Shown here: piece by piece, positions 53,877 to 62,360 of the stretch
How positions within the stretch are numbered: position 1 is the stretch's first letter
Layout of the letters: every line of letters starts with the position of its first letter
Assembly (NCBI GenBank): GCA_964444135.1
Contig: CAYUFX010000014.1
Location: 1 to 64,000 of the forward strand
DNA length: 64,000 bases
Direction of reading: 5' to 3'
DNA from: NIOZ-UU13 sp964444135
GTDB lineage: Bacteria > Planctomycetota > Phycisphaerae > Sedimentisphaerales > Anaerobacaceae
Translations under genes and position numbers: made by a program
Notes under the pieces: model-generated
Told to the model about the DNA's origin: nothing
Databases searched by the model: none
Seen by the model: the letters and a program-made list of their open reading frames with translations, nothing else

Positions 53877-54254
53877 TTGAGCGAACAGGACTTGGTGCAT
53901 AGCGAGTTGACAAGGGCTGTCATCGGGGCAGCGATGGAAGTGCATTAAAATCTTGGGCCGGATTTCCTGGAAAGTGTTTATGAAGCGGCTATGGCAATTG
54001 AGTTTGATCTCATAAAGGTGCCTTATGAACGGCAAAAGTCGATACCAGTGATGTATAAGGGAGAAAAAGCCAAGGATTCCTTTTGTGATTTCCTAGTCGG
54101 CGAGAACGTATTAGTGGAACTCAAGGCGTTAAAAGCTATCACGGGTGTCGAGGAAGCTCAGGTTTTGAACTATCTGAAGGCAACGGGGCTGAAAGTCGGG
54201 TTGTTAATAAACTTTGGTGAGCAATCATTGAAGTATAAGAGATTGGTGTTGTGA
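53877..54254 (+). pseudogene. GxxExxY-family protein, broken by one stop codon
   Basis: From a TTG at 53877 with AAAGGA upstream, the frame reads LSEQDLVHSELTRAVIGAAM, then EVH and a TAA (53946-53948). It continues in the same frame NLGPDFLESVYEAAMAIEFD to KYKRLVL and a TGA. This is the complete GxxExxY family (PD-(D/E)XK-like, about 125 residues; GPDFLESVY gives the name motif, FCDFLVGENVLVELKA the catalytic core). A single nonsense codon interrupts it. An internal ATG at 53991 could give an 87-residue fragment. These proteins are abundant in repeat-rich intergenic DNA of this group. Confidence 0.78.
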
Positions 54255-54640
54255 CGACAGAAAGAAACCGCGGATTAACACGGATTAACACGGATTTTCA
54301 CAGATTTTAGATTTTGATATTTCGACGCAGAGGTTGAAAAGTTGTTCGCTCAAATACAAGCGTTTGGTTTTTGAATGAATGCAAAAAAAACGCGTGTAAT
54401 ACGTGGAAGGCCGGGCGTGTCGGGATTTTTTTATTGCCTTAGGCGATAATACAGGTCATAATAGAATCAGCAGGGGCGGATATTTTTACAATTGATATGC
54501 AAACATCACTGCATTGGAAATAATTCAGTTAGTTTGATTAACAAAAAGTCCGCCAGAAAGACGGCGGATAAATCCGCCAAATGAATGGAGGGTGAATGTT
54601 GTATATTGTTATATTATGATACTAAATAAATTAATCGCTT
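54255..54640. other. Intergenic region with repeat remnants
   Basis: Starts with CGCGGATTAACACGGATTAACACGGATTTTCACAG-type repeats (about 54270-54305; members of the dispersed family). The rest turns AT-rich toward the DndC-like gene. The junction may mark the left edge of an acquired segment. GTCCGCCAGAAAGACGGCGGA near 54549 forms a short stem. Confidence 0.5.
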
Positions 54641-55675
54641 ATGATCAATATAATAGATAGAAAAGCTAATAGGTTAATATCGAAGGCAATTCTAAGAATA
54701 TCAAAAGAATATCAATTTGATAATAATCCTTGGTTTGTTACTTATAGCGGAGGGAAAGATTCAACTGCAGTTCTGAGACTAATTTTTCAAGGTCTTTTAA
54801 ATGTAAACTCTTATCATAAAAACATAAATATAATATATATTGATACAGGTGTAGAAATACCGTATGCATCAAAGTTAGCTGAGAAGGTTTTATATGATTT
54901 TAAAATAGAATGTAAACATAACAAATTACCTATAAGTATTACTGTAATTAAACCTGAATTAAGTGAAAGATTTTTTGTTAAAGTCATAGGAAGGGGTTAT
55001 CCTCCGCCAACAGATAAATTCAGGTGGTGTACAGATAGATTATTAATACGTCCGCTTAATAAATTCTTAAAAAAAGAAAATTTCGAAGATGTTACAATAG
55101 TACTTGGTGTTAGAATAAATGAGAGCGCAACAAGAAATCTTACTCTTAAAGAAAGTAAGTATGGTGAATACTTTTTTCGAAAACAAAAAGGATATAGTTC
55201 AAGAAAACTCTTTATGCCAATATTAGATTTCGATATAGAAGATGTTTGGGCCACAAATCTCTTAATTGAAGAACCGAAGTCATTAAGAGGAAATGAAATA
55301 GCAGAATTATATGCAAATGCATCTGAATACCCAGAGGTGAGAAATGATCTCGGAGCACCCTACGGTAAAGCAAGATTTGGTTGTTGGCCATGTACTGTTG
55401 CAAAACATGGGATCACTCTAAGAAACTTGATAAACTCTGGTAAAGAAGATCTTATACCTCTACTGGATTTCAGGCTATGGCTCGAATCAGAAAGGAATAA
55501 GCCAAATAATCGTTGGAAAAGGAGAAGGAATGGTCAAGCTGGATTAGGGCCAATGACATTAAATTGGCGTAGAAAAGCTTTAGATAAATTAAAACTTGCC
55601 CAAGAAAGATCGGGTTTTGTTTTAATTAAAAATGATGAACTTGATGAAATAATAAAAACATGGGGGAAAGAATGA
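54641..55675 (+). CDS. DndC-like PAPS-reductase-family protein
   Basis: The protein is 344 residues. The PP-loop of ATP pyrophosphatases/PAPS reductases is TYSGGKDSTAV (36-41 core), followed by IIYIDTGVEIPYA. Further landmarks are KFRWCTDRLLIRP (C130) and RFGCWPCTV (C248, C251), as in DndC, the Fe-S protein that activates sulfur for DNA phosphorothioation. The sequence is strongly AT-rich, unlike its neighbours, suggesting recent acquisition. No dndB, dndD, dndE or cysteine desulfurase is adjacent. It overlaps the next gene by four bases. It may be part of a different two-gene system using an adenylating PAPS-reductase-like enzyme. Confidence 0.72.
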   Translation: MINIIDRKANRLISKAILRISKEYQFDNNPWFVTYSGGKDSTAVLRLIFQGLLNVNSYHKNINIIYIDTGVEIPYASKLAEKVLYDFKIECKHNKLPISITVIKPELSERFFVKVIGRGYPPPTDKFRWCTDRLLIRPLNKFLKKENFEDVTIVLGVRINESATRNLTLKESKYGEYFFRKQKGYSSRKLFMPILDFDIEDVWATNLLIEEPKSLRGNEIAELYANASEYPEVRNDLGAPYGKARFGCWPCTVAKHGITLRNLINSGKEDLIPLLDFRLWLESERNKPNNRWKRRRNGQAGLGPMTLNWRRKALDKLKLAQERSGFVLIKNDELDEIIKTWGKE

Positions 55676-56355
55676 CAAAGTCAGATCTTGATAAATGGAG
55701 ATTTCTTGCCCCTTTCATTATAGTCAGTTCTACTTTAATTCCATTAATATATGTTTTTATGATGGATGCTGATTTAGAAATAAAAATTATCCAAATTTTT
55801 GTTACACCCGTTTTCTATATTCTTGCCTTTTTCTATTCAGCAATGAAATTAAGGAATCCTTACTGGGTTAGGGAGCTTAATAAATATGTAGGTGCACAAA
55901 TAAAAACCGAATTAATTAAACTTGCACCGGATGATCTAAATATTACAGACGAAGAAAAAAAGAAACTTAAAGAGAAAGAAATTTGGAAAAAATTGACTGG
56001 TGTTTTCTGGGAGGCTATTGATAGTGATCATATTTTAATTAAACAAAAAGAGCACTTTTATGCCAATGGTGTTTTATACACTACTTCAATAGATTTATTT
56101 TTAATACTACCATTTGTTGCATTGATTTATATAATTCTCTATTTCTTTAAAACTAATACTTTGTTTTTATGTTTTGGGATGTTATGCTTTTCAGTTGCAT
56201 TATTGAGTAAATACCTTGCACTTCCAAGTTGTCGTAAACGCCATCTTGAATTATCTTTAGAGCAACTTGAGCTTTTAAGGAGAAATAAAAAGAATTTTAT
56301 TGCTCGTAAGTTTAAAGAAATAATTCAGGAATGGAGATTAGAAAAAGAAGACTAA
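55672..56355 (+). CDS. Four-helix membrane protein coupled to the DndC-like gene
   Basis: The protein is 227 residues from the ATG at 55672, overlapping the upstream stop (ATGA) with GGGGGAAAGA in front. Two helical hairpins (about 10-30/37-58 and about 135-155/160-177) flank a charged middle domain (KLAPDDLNITDEEKKKLKEK). A basic coiled tail follows. The region is AT-rich, like its partner. I do not recognise the family. In defence loci, small membrane proteins paired with a nucleotide-using enzyme can act as membrane effectors; this is only an analogy. Confidence 0.6.
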   Translation: MTKSDLDKWRFLAPFIIVSSTLIPLIYVFMMDADLEIKIIQIFVTPVFYILAFFYSAMKLRNPYWVRELNKYVGAQIKTELIKLAPDDLNITDEEKKKLKEKEIWKKLTGVFWEAIDSDHILIKQKEHFYANGVLYTTSIDLFLILPFVALIYIILYFFKTNTLFLCFGMLCFSVALLSKYLALPSCRKRHLELSLEQLELLRRNKKNFIARKFKEIIQEWRLEKED

Positions 56356-56573
56356 CCTGTTGCTTGAGGAGATGTTCCTGAGGGGTCGTTATTGAGCATT
56401 TCATTATCATAAATTATTTGTTTTTGATCAGTTCGTTGACGCATAAAGAGATTTTCAGAAGGCTCAGGGTAAACTTTGATTCTTGGAGAGAATGTGTATG
56501 ATGGTAGCATAAAATCAGTGGAAATCCTGTTGTATATTATTATGTTTGATGAAAGAAACAGAAAGGGAATCCC

Positions 56574-56795
56574 ATGGCGCTTTGTGAATGCGGATGCGGA
56601 GGCGAAACAAAGGGCGGAAAGTTCCTCCCAGGTCATGACCAGAAACTACGCTCAAAATTGGAGGAGGAAACCGGAGGCTTACTCCATCTCCGCAGCCTTG
56701 TTGAGGCCGCCAGTAAATACGCAGAAGACGAAACAAGTTTGAATCAGTTTGGAGAAACGACCAAATCTATTCTCAAGAGAAAAGCTAAGTCCTGA
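56574..56795 (+). CDS. Small CxCGCG...GGKFLPGHD protein
   Basis: The protein is 73 residues with AAAGGGA before the ATG. A cysteine-rich start (LCECGCGG) is followed by GGKFLPGHDQKLRSKLEEET and a helical C-terminus. I recall similar short CGCG/FLPGHD proteins in other environmental bacteria as hypothetical proteins, and cannot name a function. A metal-binding role through the cysteines and histidine is possible. Confidence 0.6.
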   Translation: MALCECGCGGETKGGKFLPGHDQKLRSKLEEETGGLLHLRSLVEAASKYAEDETSLNQFGETTKSILKRKAKS

Positions 56796-57095
56796 GAAGA
56801 ATCATCGAACAAGACCTTGGAGCATATGCGGCGGGTGGTATTCAAGCCGGGTAAAATATCCTATTAAAACAAAACGGAGTGAGCTAAAGTAAATTAAAGT
56901 GATTAAAGTGAGCTAAAGTTTGAGGATTTTTTCCATCCACTTCATTCGCTTCGCTCATTCAGTGGCTGCCACCGCCAACCCATAGATTTTCTTGATAACC
57001 AGGTGCCTTGAGAGTATAGTATTGGCAATTAGAGAAAAGGTAAAAGTAAAGAGTAAAAATCAGCCGGGCAATTAAGCCACAAGAAAGGTATTGAA
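56796..57095. other. Intergenic region, short repeats only
   Basis: Contains GAGCTAAAGT/GATTAAAGTGAGCTAAAGT direct repeats near 56880-56922 and the phrase CATCCACTTCATTCGCTTCG at about 56935, which recurs at 57931. No gene is seen. Confidence 0.45.
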
Positions 57096-57818
57096 ATGAG
57101 CAAACGTATAATAAAGCTACAACAACCGTCTGAAAAGACTATTGAGGCGGTGCTTGACAAGTTCCTTAAAGAACAAGAAAAACGGCTGAAGTCTTCAACC
57201 ATGCGTAAGTATGAAGATATCATTGATTTGTTTCAGTCGTGCCTGGATGGGTATGCCTACCAGTACCTCAACAAGAGGGAGAATGCGTTGTTCGACCGCC
57301 TTTATAGTGCCGATGGCGACGGGCATCGGGAGTTTTGCGAGGTATTCGGTCCGGAGAAAATCACTGGCAGTGTACACGAGTTCCTGAATTACTTTATGAT
57401 TCGCAAGGTTATGTGCGGCAAGGAGCTGATGCAGGCGGCGGGTACGGTAATCAAGAAGCTGGGCCAATGGCTCGAGGAAAAGGGATATATCGAGGCGGAA
57501 AGTGCTGCTGAGATGATGGGTTGTGGCGCTACTGCCGCCAAGGAATTGCCCGCCACGGAAGAATTAGCCTGGATGCTTGCCGATTATGCTGACTGCACCG
57601 CTGTTGATTGTGACGAAGTGATCGAAGACCATTTTACCATCGAAGCTGTAGAGCCAGGCAAGCTGCGCCTATCCGCTTTTTCAGGAGATGAGGAGATCAT
57701 AGTTCCTGTCTCCCGGGACATCAGCAACGCATGCCGGGTGGGTTGGTCCATTTCCGGAGCGCTGGGCAAGACAGGTAAGGATTGGTGTATTCTCGAGGCT
57801 TGGAACGTATATCCTTAG
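57096..57818 (+). CDS. Integrase SAM-like-domain protein without catalytic domain
   Basis: The protein is 240 residues with AAAGG before the ATG. Residues about 10-135 resemble the helical SAM-like N-terminal DNA-binding domain of tyrosine recombinases (TIEAVLDKFLKEQEKRLKSS, TMRKYEDIIDLF, EFLNYFMIRKVM). The recombinase catalytic domain (R...HxxR...Y) is absent. Residues about 160-240 are a beta-rich domain (ITIEAVEPGKLRLSAF-like, VPVSRDISNACRVGWSISGA). It is probably an independent protein family of unknown function and not a truncated integrase, since the C-terminal part is well formed. Confidence 0.55.
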   Translation: MSKRIIKLQQPSEKTIEAVLDKFLKEQEKRLKSSTMRKYEDIIDLFQSCLDGYAYQYLNKRENALFDRLYSADGDGHREFCEVFGPEKITGSVHEFLNYFMIRKVMCGKELMQAAGTVIKKLGQWLEEKGYIEAESAAEMMGCGATAAKELPATEELAWMLADYADCTAVDCDEVIEDHFTIEAVEPGKLRLSAFSGDEEIIVPVSRDISNACRVGWSISGALGKTGKDWCILEAWNVYP

Positions 57819-57997
57819 TACGGCCGTTTGCAAGTCAAAAAGGTGCGAAACATCGCACCCTACATGGCTGCTCTGTCTCCATGTGAACAGATTATAGCGA
57901 CATTCTATGTTTCTTGAAACGTTTTTCCCATCCACTTCATTCGCTTCGATCATTCAGGTTCTGCGGGAATGACGAATAGAATTAAGAATTTAGAATT

Positions 57998-58015
57998 GGT
58001 GGGGCAAGCCCCACC
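57998..58015. repeat. Perfect hairpin GGTGGGGC-AA-GCCCCACC
   Basis: Eight-base perfect arms with a two-base loop, followed by CTACGG. Related GTAGGGTGGGGCTTGC phrases occur at about 59073-59092, so this is one of a dispersed GTAGGGTGGGGC family. Confidence 0.6.
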
Positions 58016-58099
58016 CTACGGCTGATTTTACAATTAGCTAAAAGGCTCTTTCAAAAAAACCTCAAGTACGAGACAGTATTTGCTTGGATTACAACTGCA

Positions 58100-59041
58100 A
58101 TGTGTTATGATGTAGTCCGAGATCAAAGATTTGGTATTTGGTGCAGGATGCGACATCGAACTCAGAGGCCAATTGTGTTCGACGAGATCTCGAACTCGAG
58201 GGATGGCACGTCTGCCGACTCGTTGGTCGGACGGCATCGTCCGGCCTTCACGTTGATCGAGTTCCTGACCGTCATCGCGATTATCGCCCTTCTCCTTGCG
58301 ATCTTGCTGCCGGCGCTTTCTCGGGCCAAGGCGAAGGCTGAAGAAGTAACCTGCCTGAACAACCTGAAGCAGCTTCAGACCTGTGCAAAACTCTATTCGA
58401 TGGACCACGACGACCTCCTGCTGCCGAACCGATACGCTTATAACATCTACACCAAAGCGCCTTCATTCGGCTTCAGCAACGACCTGACATGGTGTCCGGG
58501 GCTGACGCCCTTCGATACCACCACCGAGAATATCAAACGGGGTCTGCTCTTTCCTTACAACGAATCAACCGACATCTATCGGTGTCCGTCCGACAAATCG
58601 CGAGTAAGAACGCCGGAAGGTGAATCCCTGCATCTTCGGAGGACGCGTAGCTACAACTTGAGCCAATCCATCAATGGCACGCCGTATCACGACAAGACGC
58701 TCTTCCCCCCGAGCTTCGCCAAGGAATCCGAAATCGACGGACCATCGCCATCGGAACTGCTCTTCTTCGTTGGTGTCCACGAGGATAGCATCCTCGATTC
58801 CCACTTCGGTATCCCGCCCCGGGGTTCGGTCTTCGACGAGGAGCCGCTGCAGTGGTGGGATCTTCCGGCCGGCCGGCATTCGCAGGGCGGCAACTTCTCT
58901 TTCGCCGATGGCCACGTCGAGCACTGGCGATGGGTTAGGCCAAAGATCTTCACTGAACTTGGCCAGCTCGTCAGGCAAGACGGCGAACTCCAGGACTTTC
59001 TAAGGGTTCAGCGAGGTGTGAAACCCGAAGTAGGGTTCTGA
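58100..59041 (+). CDS. Type II secretion-type pseudopilin with H-X9-DG signature
   Basis: The protein is up to 313 residues. The start is uncertain (58100 or an ATG at 58148). The prepilin motif is RPAFTLIEFLTVIAIIALLL (cleavage after Ala before FTLIE, with Ala instead of the usual Gly), with a long leader. The hydrophobic helix is followed by the planctomycete pseudopilin body NLKQLQTCAKLYSMDHDD and the C-terminal HSQGGNFSFADGHVEHW, the H-X9-DG box. Such proteins are abundant in this phylum, often dozens per genome, and probably form surface fibres or secretion pilins. It is GC-richer than its surroundings. Confidence 0.82.
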   Translation: MCYDVVRDQRFGIWCRMRHRTQRPIVFDEISNSRDGTSADSLVGRHRPAFTLIEFLTVIAIIALLLAILLPALSRAKAKAEEVTCLNNLKQLQTCAKLYSMDHDDLLLPNRYAYNIYTKAPSFGFSNDLTWCPGLTPFDTTTENIKRGLLFPYNESTDIYRCPSDKSRVRTPEGESLHLRRTRSYNLSQSINGTPYHDKTLFPPSFAKESEIDGPSPSELLFFVGVHEDSILDSHFGIPPRGSVFDEEPLQWWDLPAGRHSQGGNFSFADGHVEHWRWVRPKIFTELGQLVRQDGELQDFLRVQRGVKPEVGF

Positions 59042-59364
59042 AGGAACTGCGCCATGCGTCAGGTTGTAGCATCGTAGGGTGGGGCTTGCCTCACCATGAT
59101 TTAATCGGTGGGCTACTCGTCTCGGCGGAGGCCAAGCTGGAGCAGGAAAGCCAACCTACAAAGCTGGCCTCGCCTTTCCTGCCACTGCCGTAAGGCATAC
59201 TATGTAGATTTTATTGATAATCATAATCGATATAATTAAAGTGGTGCGAAATGCTACTCTGCGAAGTTAGCTTCGCCTCGAAGCGCGAGTGTCGCACCCT
59301 GCAAGGCTTTTACCGATAATATTGCAGTGCATATTTACAGTAGATAATTATTCGGGTGATTTTA
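59042..59364. other. Intergenic region with several palindromes
   Basis: Includes GTAGGGTGGGGC repeats (about 59073), GCAGGAAAG...CTTTCCTGC arms (about 59133-59181) and GTGCGA...TCGCAC arms (59242-59297, with inner GAAGTTAGCTTC). No gene is supported. Confidence 0.5.
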
Positions 59365-59673
59365 TTAACCACCCTTGAACTTGTCGATTATCTCCTGTAC
59401 CTCTTCGGCGCCTTCGTCGTAGAATTTCTCTTCATCCGGGGCAAGCTGCTTTAGCAGCCGAAGGAACTCACCGGCGTGTACTCTTTCCTCATCGGCGATG
59501 TCCTTCAAGACCTCCTGAGCGAGCTTGTCATCGGTCGATTCGGCAAGCTGCATATAAAGCTGGACAGCTTCATACTCGGCGGCGACCATAAACCTTATGG
59601 CGCGAACCAATTCGGAATCCGTGAGCTTTCTGTCGTTTGCAAGCCCGGAAAAAGGTGAACCAAATTCAGGCAT
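59365..59673 (-). CDS. Ferritin-like (demi-rubrerythrin/encapsulated-ferritin type) protein
   Basis: The protein is 102 residues from the ATG at 59673, six bases after a perfect AGGAGG; a TTG two codons earlier touches it and is rejected. It consists of two helices with metal ligands: VAAEYEAVQLYMQLAE (glutamates) and DIADEERVHAGEFLRLL (E-E-x-x-H), a half four-helix bundle that must dimerise. Similar short proteins are cargo ferritins of encapsulin shells or rubrerythrin relatives handling iron or peroxide in anaerobes. No encapsulin gene is in the window. Confidence 0.78.
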   Translation of the reverse strand: MPEFGSPFSGLANDRKLTDSELVRAIRFMVAAEYEAVQLYMQLAESTDDKLAQEVLKDIADEERVHAGEFLRLLKQLAPDEEKFYDEGAEEVQEIIDKFKGG

Positions 59674-59752
59674 AATCAACCTCCTATGTTAAAAGTCCAC
59701 TCCAGTTTTTTTATTATTCTTCTGAAGCATTATATCAATTCTGCAAAGTACC

Positions 59753-61210
59753 TCAGATGTGAACCACCTTGATTCCTGCGAGCTGGCAGTATGCCTTAAA
59801 TGGCAGCTCCAGGTCGCCGTATATGAAAAGCTGGTGGAAACCCTTTGTATCGCGGCAGTCAGCTACATCGTCCAGCTCAAGCTCGAGAGAAGTACGGCAG
59901 CCGCCCGCGGGCGGGGTATCAATGTTGCGAAGGACGCGCCCGGTGCCGAGGATGATGGATTCCGGCCCCTGGAACTTCATAATCGTAACCTTCTGCCCCT
60001 CCCGCCAGAGCACCTGCATTGCGACCCCGATATTCGACTCGGAGTGACTGCGGAGGATAAAAGGTGCAGGGGCCTTGTCAAACCCGTCAAGTTTCGTTGC
60101 GCACGTGCAGTGGGCCCCCATCAGTGTGTTGTTGACGGTGTTGGGCGCGGGGTCCTGCATAAATCCGGGTCGGTCAAATAGGAGGTCCGTCAGCCGGGTG
60201 GAGATAGCGGCGTTCCAGTCGGCCTCACACGTGCCCAATCCGCCCTCGTCGCGAAGCCGTGAAAACGCAAGACACGGCGGTTGTATCAGGCGGTTACTAA
60301 TAGGCCCAAGACAATCCATAGAGAAGCCGTGGCAGTTCTCAGCCTGCATAAGCCGTCGGCAGACGAAGTAGTTCTTCGCAGCAGCCAGTATGTCTTTCTT
60401 TGTCGGCTCCACAATTTTCTTGGCGTTCTTGGTATAATACTCAGCAATTGCTCGCATCTCATCGCTTTCATCGACCTTTTCTGACTCCTCCAAGAATCGT
60501 TTGGTCGGGATGTAATGGAGCGTGGTGCCGATGACGTTGAGCTTGCGGTCTTCGGTCTTGTCGCCTGCGACGATGCAAATGCGGGTGTTCTTCATCTGCC
60601 AGATGGTATTGAGCATCCGTATGCCAAATTCGAGCCAGTCGAGGTCCTGTGTCGCGGCGGCAAAGACGCCGGGGATATTTCGGGTTTCCTGGAGGTGTCC
60701 TGTAAAGGAGGTGCCCATAGGACTGAAAACAATCGTCGGGATGTTGCCCCGGTTCTTGGCGATGTTGTTGACGTGAGGCCACGAACTGGAGGTGCTATAG
60801 TGCAGGCACATACAGGTAACCACCAGTCCATCCGGAGGCTGATTCTTGAGCTGCTCGAGGTAGGAGCTGACTGCGTTATCGCTGTCGAGAGGCTCGTTCC
60901 TGACGTCGAGCCGGACACCGAACTTCTTGGCGGCAGAGGTGAGTATTTCTGTATATTGGCGCTGACGAGCTTTGATGTCGTATGCTGCACCGGGCCAGCC
61001 CATCCAGTACCTATCGACCTTCGGGCGGGCAAAGACCGCCTGGATGAGTGGTTTGGTTGTGGGTTCCGGCTGGGCAGCGTACAACGAAGAGGCGAAATCG
61101 AGCAAGCCGATTTTGGTAGCCGCCGCCACGGTTCCCGCAGCTGTCAGGAAACTGCGACGATTCATTGTGAGGGGGCAGCCGGATTGGTTACAGGTTTTGT
61201 TGGTTTGCAT
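59753..61210 (-). CDS. Tat-exported L-fucose/L-arabinose isomerase-like protein
   Basis: The protein is 485 residues with AAGGAGG before the ATG. A twin-arginine signal occurs at MNRRSFLTAAGTVAAATKIG, after an unusual 15-residue N-extension containing two cysteines. The remainder follows the fucose isomerase-like fold: NEPLDSDNAVSSYLEQLKNQ, DGLVVTCMCLHYS, FSMDCLGPISN (metal-site region) and HCTCATKLDG, AMQVLWREGQKVT near the C-terminus. Cytosolic fucose isomerases lack signal peptides, so an exported homologue is odd and may bind or modify free sugar in the periplasm. It might cooperate with the GH95 pair, 37 kb away. Confidence 0.65.
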   Translation of the reverse strand: MQTNKTCNQSGCPLTMNRRSFLTAAGTVAAATKIGLLDFASSLYAAQPEPTTKPLIQAVFARPKVDRYWMGWPGAAYDIKARQRQYTEILTSAAKKFGVRLDVRNEPLDSDNAVSSYLEQLKNQPPDGLVVTCMCLHYSTSSSWPHVNNIAKNRGNIPTIVFSPMGTSFTGHLQETRNIPGVFAAATQDLDWLEFGIRMLNTIWQMKNTRICIVAGDKTEDRKLNVIGTTLHYIPTKRFLEESEKVDESDEMRAIAEYYTKNAKKIVEPTKKDILAAAKNYFVCRRLMQAENCHGFSMDCLGPISNRLIQPPCLAFSRLRDEGGLGTCEADWNAAISTRLTDLLFDRPGFMQDPAPNTVNNTLMGAHCTCATKLDGFDKAPAPFILRSHSESNIGVAMQVLWREGQKVTIMKFQGPESIILGTGRVLRNIDTPPAGGCRTSLELELDDVADCRDTKGFHQLFIYGDLELPFKAYCQLAGIKVVHI

Positions 61211-61292
61211 TGTGGTTCCTCCTTATATGCAATTTTTCATTACCGAGGGCATAAATTGGCCTTTTGCGAAACATATAAATCTGCGATATTCT

Positions 61293-61404
61293 ACCCTATT
61301 AGAAACTTTATAACAAGAAATAACATTGTTGAAAAAGGGAAGATTTCCCGAAAAAGACGGGGAAACAAAAGTCCAGCAACGACACCGGAGTTTTCTAACG
61401 GGAT
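61293..61404. repeat. Palindrome ACCCTATTAGAAA...TTTTCTAACGGGAT (copy 2)
   Basis: The left arm (61293-61305) and right arm (61391-61404) are near-inverted copies enclosing about 85 bases with TTTCCCG and AAGACGGGGAAA phrases. The sequence resembles copy 1 at 23391-23441. It lies between divergent genes (59753-61210 minus and dapB plus), a similar context to copy 1. Confidence 0.5.
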
Positions 61405-61520
61405 TAACTACCGGTTGGCAAGGATAATCAAGCGAATAATCCTTTTGGCTTGTAATTGAGCGGTGCGGTCGTTATATTTTTGACAGCTTATTTGTGATAG
61501 GCCTTTAAAGGAGTTGAAAA

Positions 61521-62360
61521 ATGAAGACCAAACTCGTAGTTGTCGGTGCCGCGGGTCGAATGGGCAAGCGCATCATTTCGTTAGCTGCCGAAGGCGGCGA
61601 GTTCGATATTATTGCAGCGGTCGAAAGACAGAACCATCCCGATATCGGCAAAGACGCCGGCCTTGTGGCGGCGGCAGGGCCGTTGAACGTTAAGTTGACC
61701 GATGTGTTTCCGGCTGCCGGTGACCCGCAGCCCCGTCTTGCGACGGGAGTCGCTGGGGCATGTGTGGCAATCGATTTTTCGCAGCCCGAAGCAGCGGACA
61801 AAACTATTGATTACTGTCTCGAAAATAAGGTGGCTCTGGTATCAGGCACTACCGGCTTGAGCAATCAGCAGCGTGAAAAGTTCAAAGCGGCTGCTGAGAA
61901 AATTCCCGTTATATACGGCACTAATATGAGTGTCGGTATGAATGTTCTGTTCAACCTCGTTGGCAAGGTCGCAACAATGTTAGGCGAAGAATACGATATT
62001 GAGATAATCGAGCAGCACCATCGCTTCAAAAAAGATGCTCCGAGCGGTAGTGCCCTTACATTAGCCGAGAATATCTGCGGGGCGACCAGACAGGATTTCA
62101 GTAAATCTATCACTCACGGCAGGAGCGGCAAAGACGCCCTGCGACAAAAAGGCACTATCGGCATGCACGCCATCCGTGCCGGCGATATTACCGGCATTCA
62201 TTCGGTAATCTTTGGAACCCTCGGCGAGACGGTTACTCTCAATCATACCGCCAACAGTAGAGATACTTTTGTAAGGGGGGCACTGCGGGCGGCCAAATGG
62301 CTCGTCGGCAAAGAACCTGCTTTATATTCAATGGCTGATGTCCTGGGTATCGAGCACTGA
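61521..62360 (+). CDS. dapB: 4-hydroxy-tetrahydrodipicolinate reductase
   Basis: The protein is 279 residues with AAAGGAG before the ATG. It reduces the dihydrodipicolinate precursor in lysine and diaminopimelate synthesis with NAD(P)H. The Rossmann loop is VGAAGRMGKRI. The substrate-binding signature is EIIEQHHRFKKDAPSGSAL, with the catalytic His and Lys. It ends SMADVLGIEH. No other dap gene is adjacent. The downstream region begins with copies of the TGACACGGA repeat family. Confidence 0.95.
   Translation: MKTKLVVVGAAGRMGKRIISLAAEGGEFDIIAAVERQNHPDIGKDAGLVAAAGPLNVKLTDVFPAAGDPQPRLATGVAGACVAIDFSQPEAADKTIDYCLENKVALVSGTTGLSNQQREKFKAAAEKIPVIYGTNMSVGMNVLFNLVGKVATMLGEEYDIEIIEQHHRFKKDAPSGSALTLAENICGATRQDFSKSITHGRSGKDALRQKGTIGMHAIRAGDITGIHSVIFGTLGETVTLNHTANSRDTFVRGALRAAKWLVGKEPALYSMADVLGIEH

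Noticed and set aside
53689..53913. Minus-strand frame with an 11-residue tandem repeat
   Set aside because: Explained by the 33-bp DNA repeat, whose period is divisible by three.
54641..56355. Complete Dnd phosphorothioation system
   Set aside because: Only the DndC-like protein is present; dndB, dndD, dndE and a desulfurase are missing nearby.
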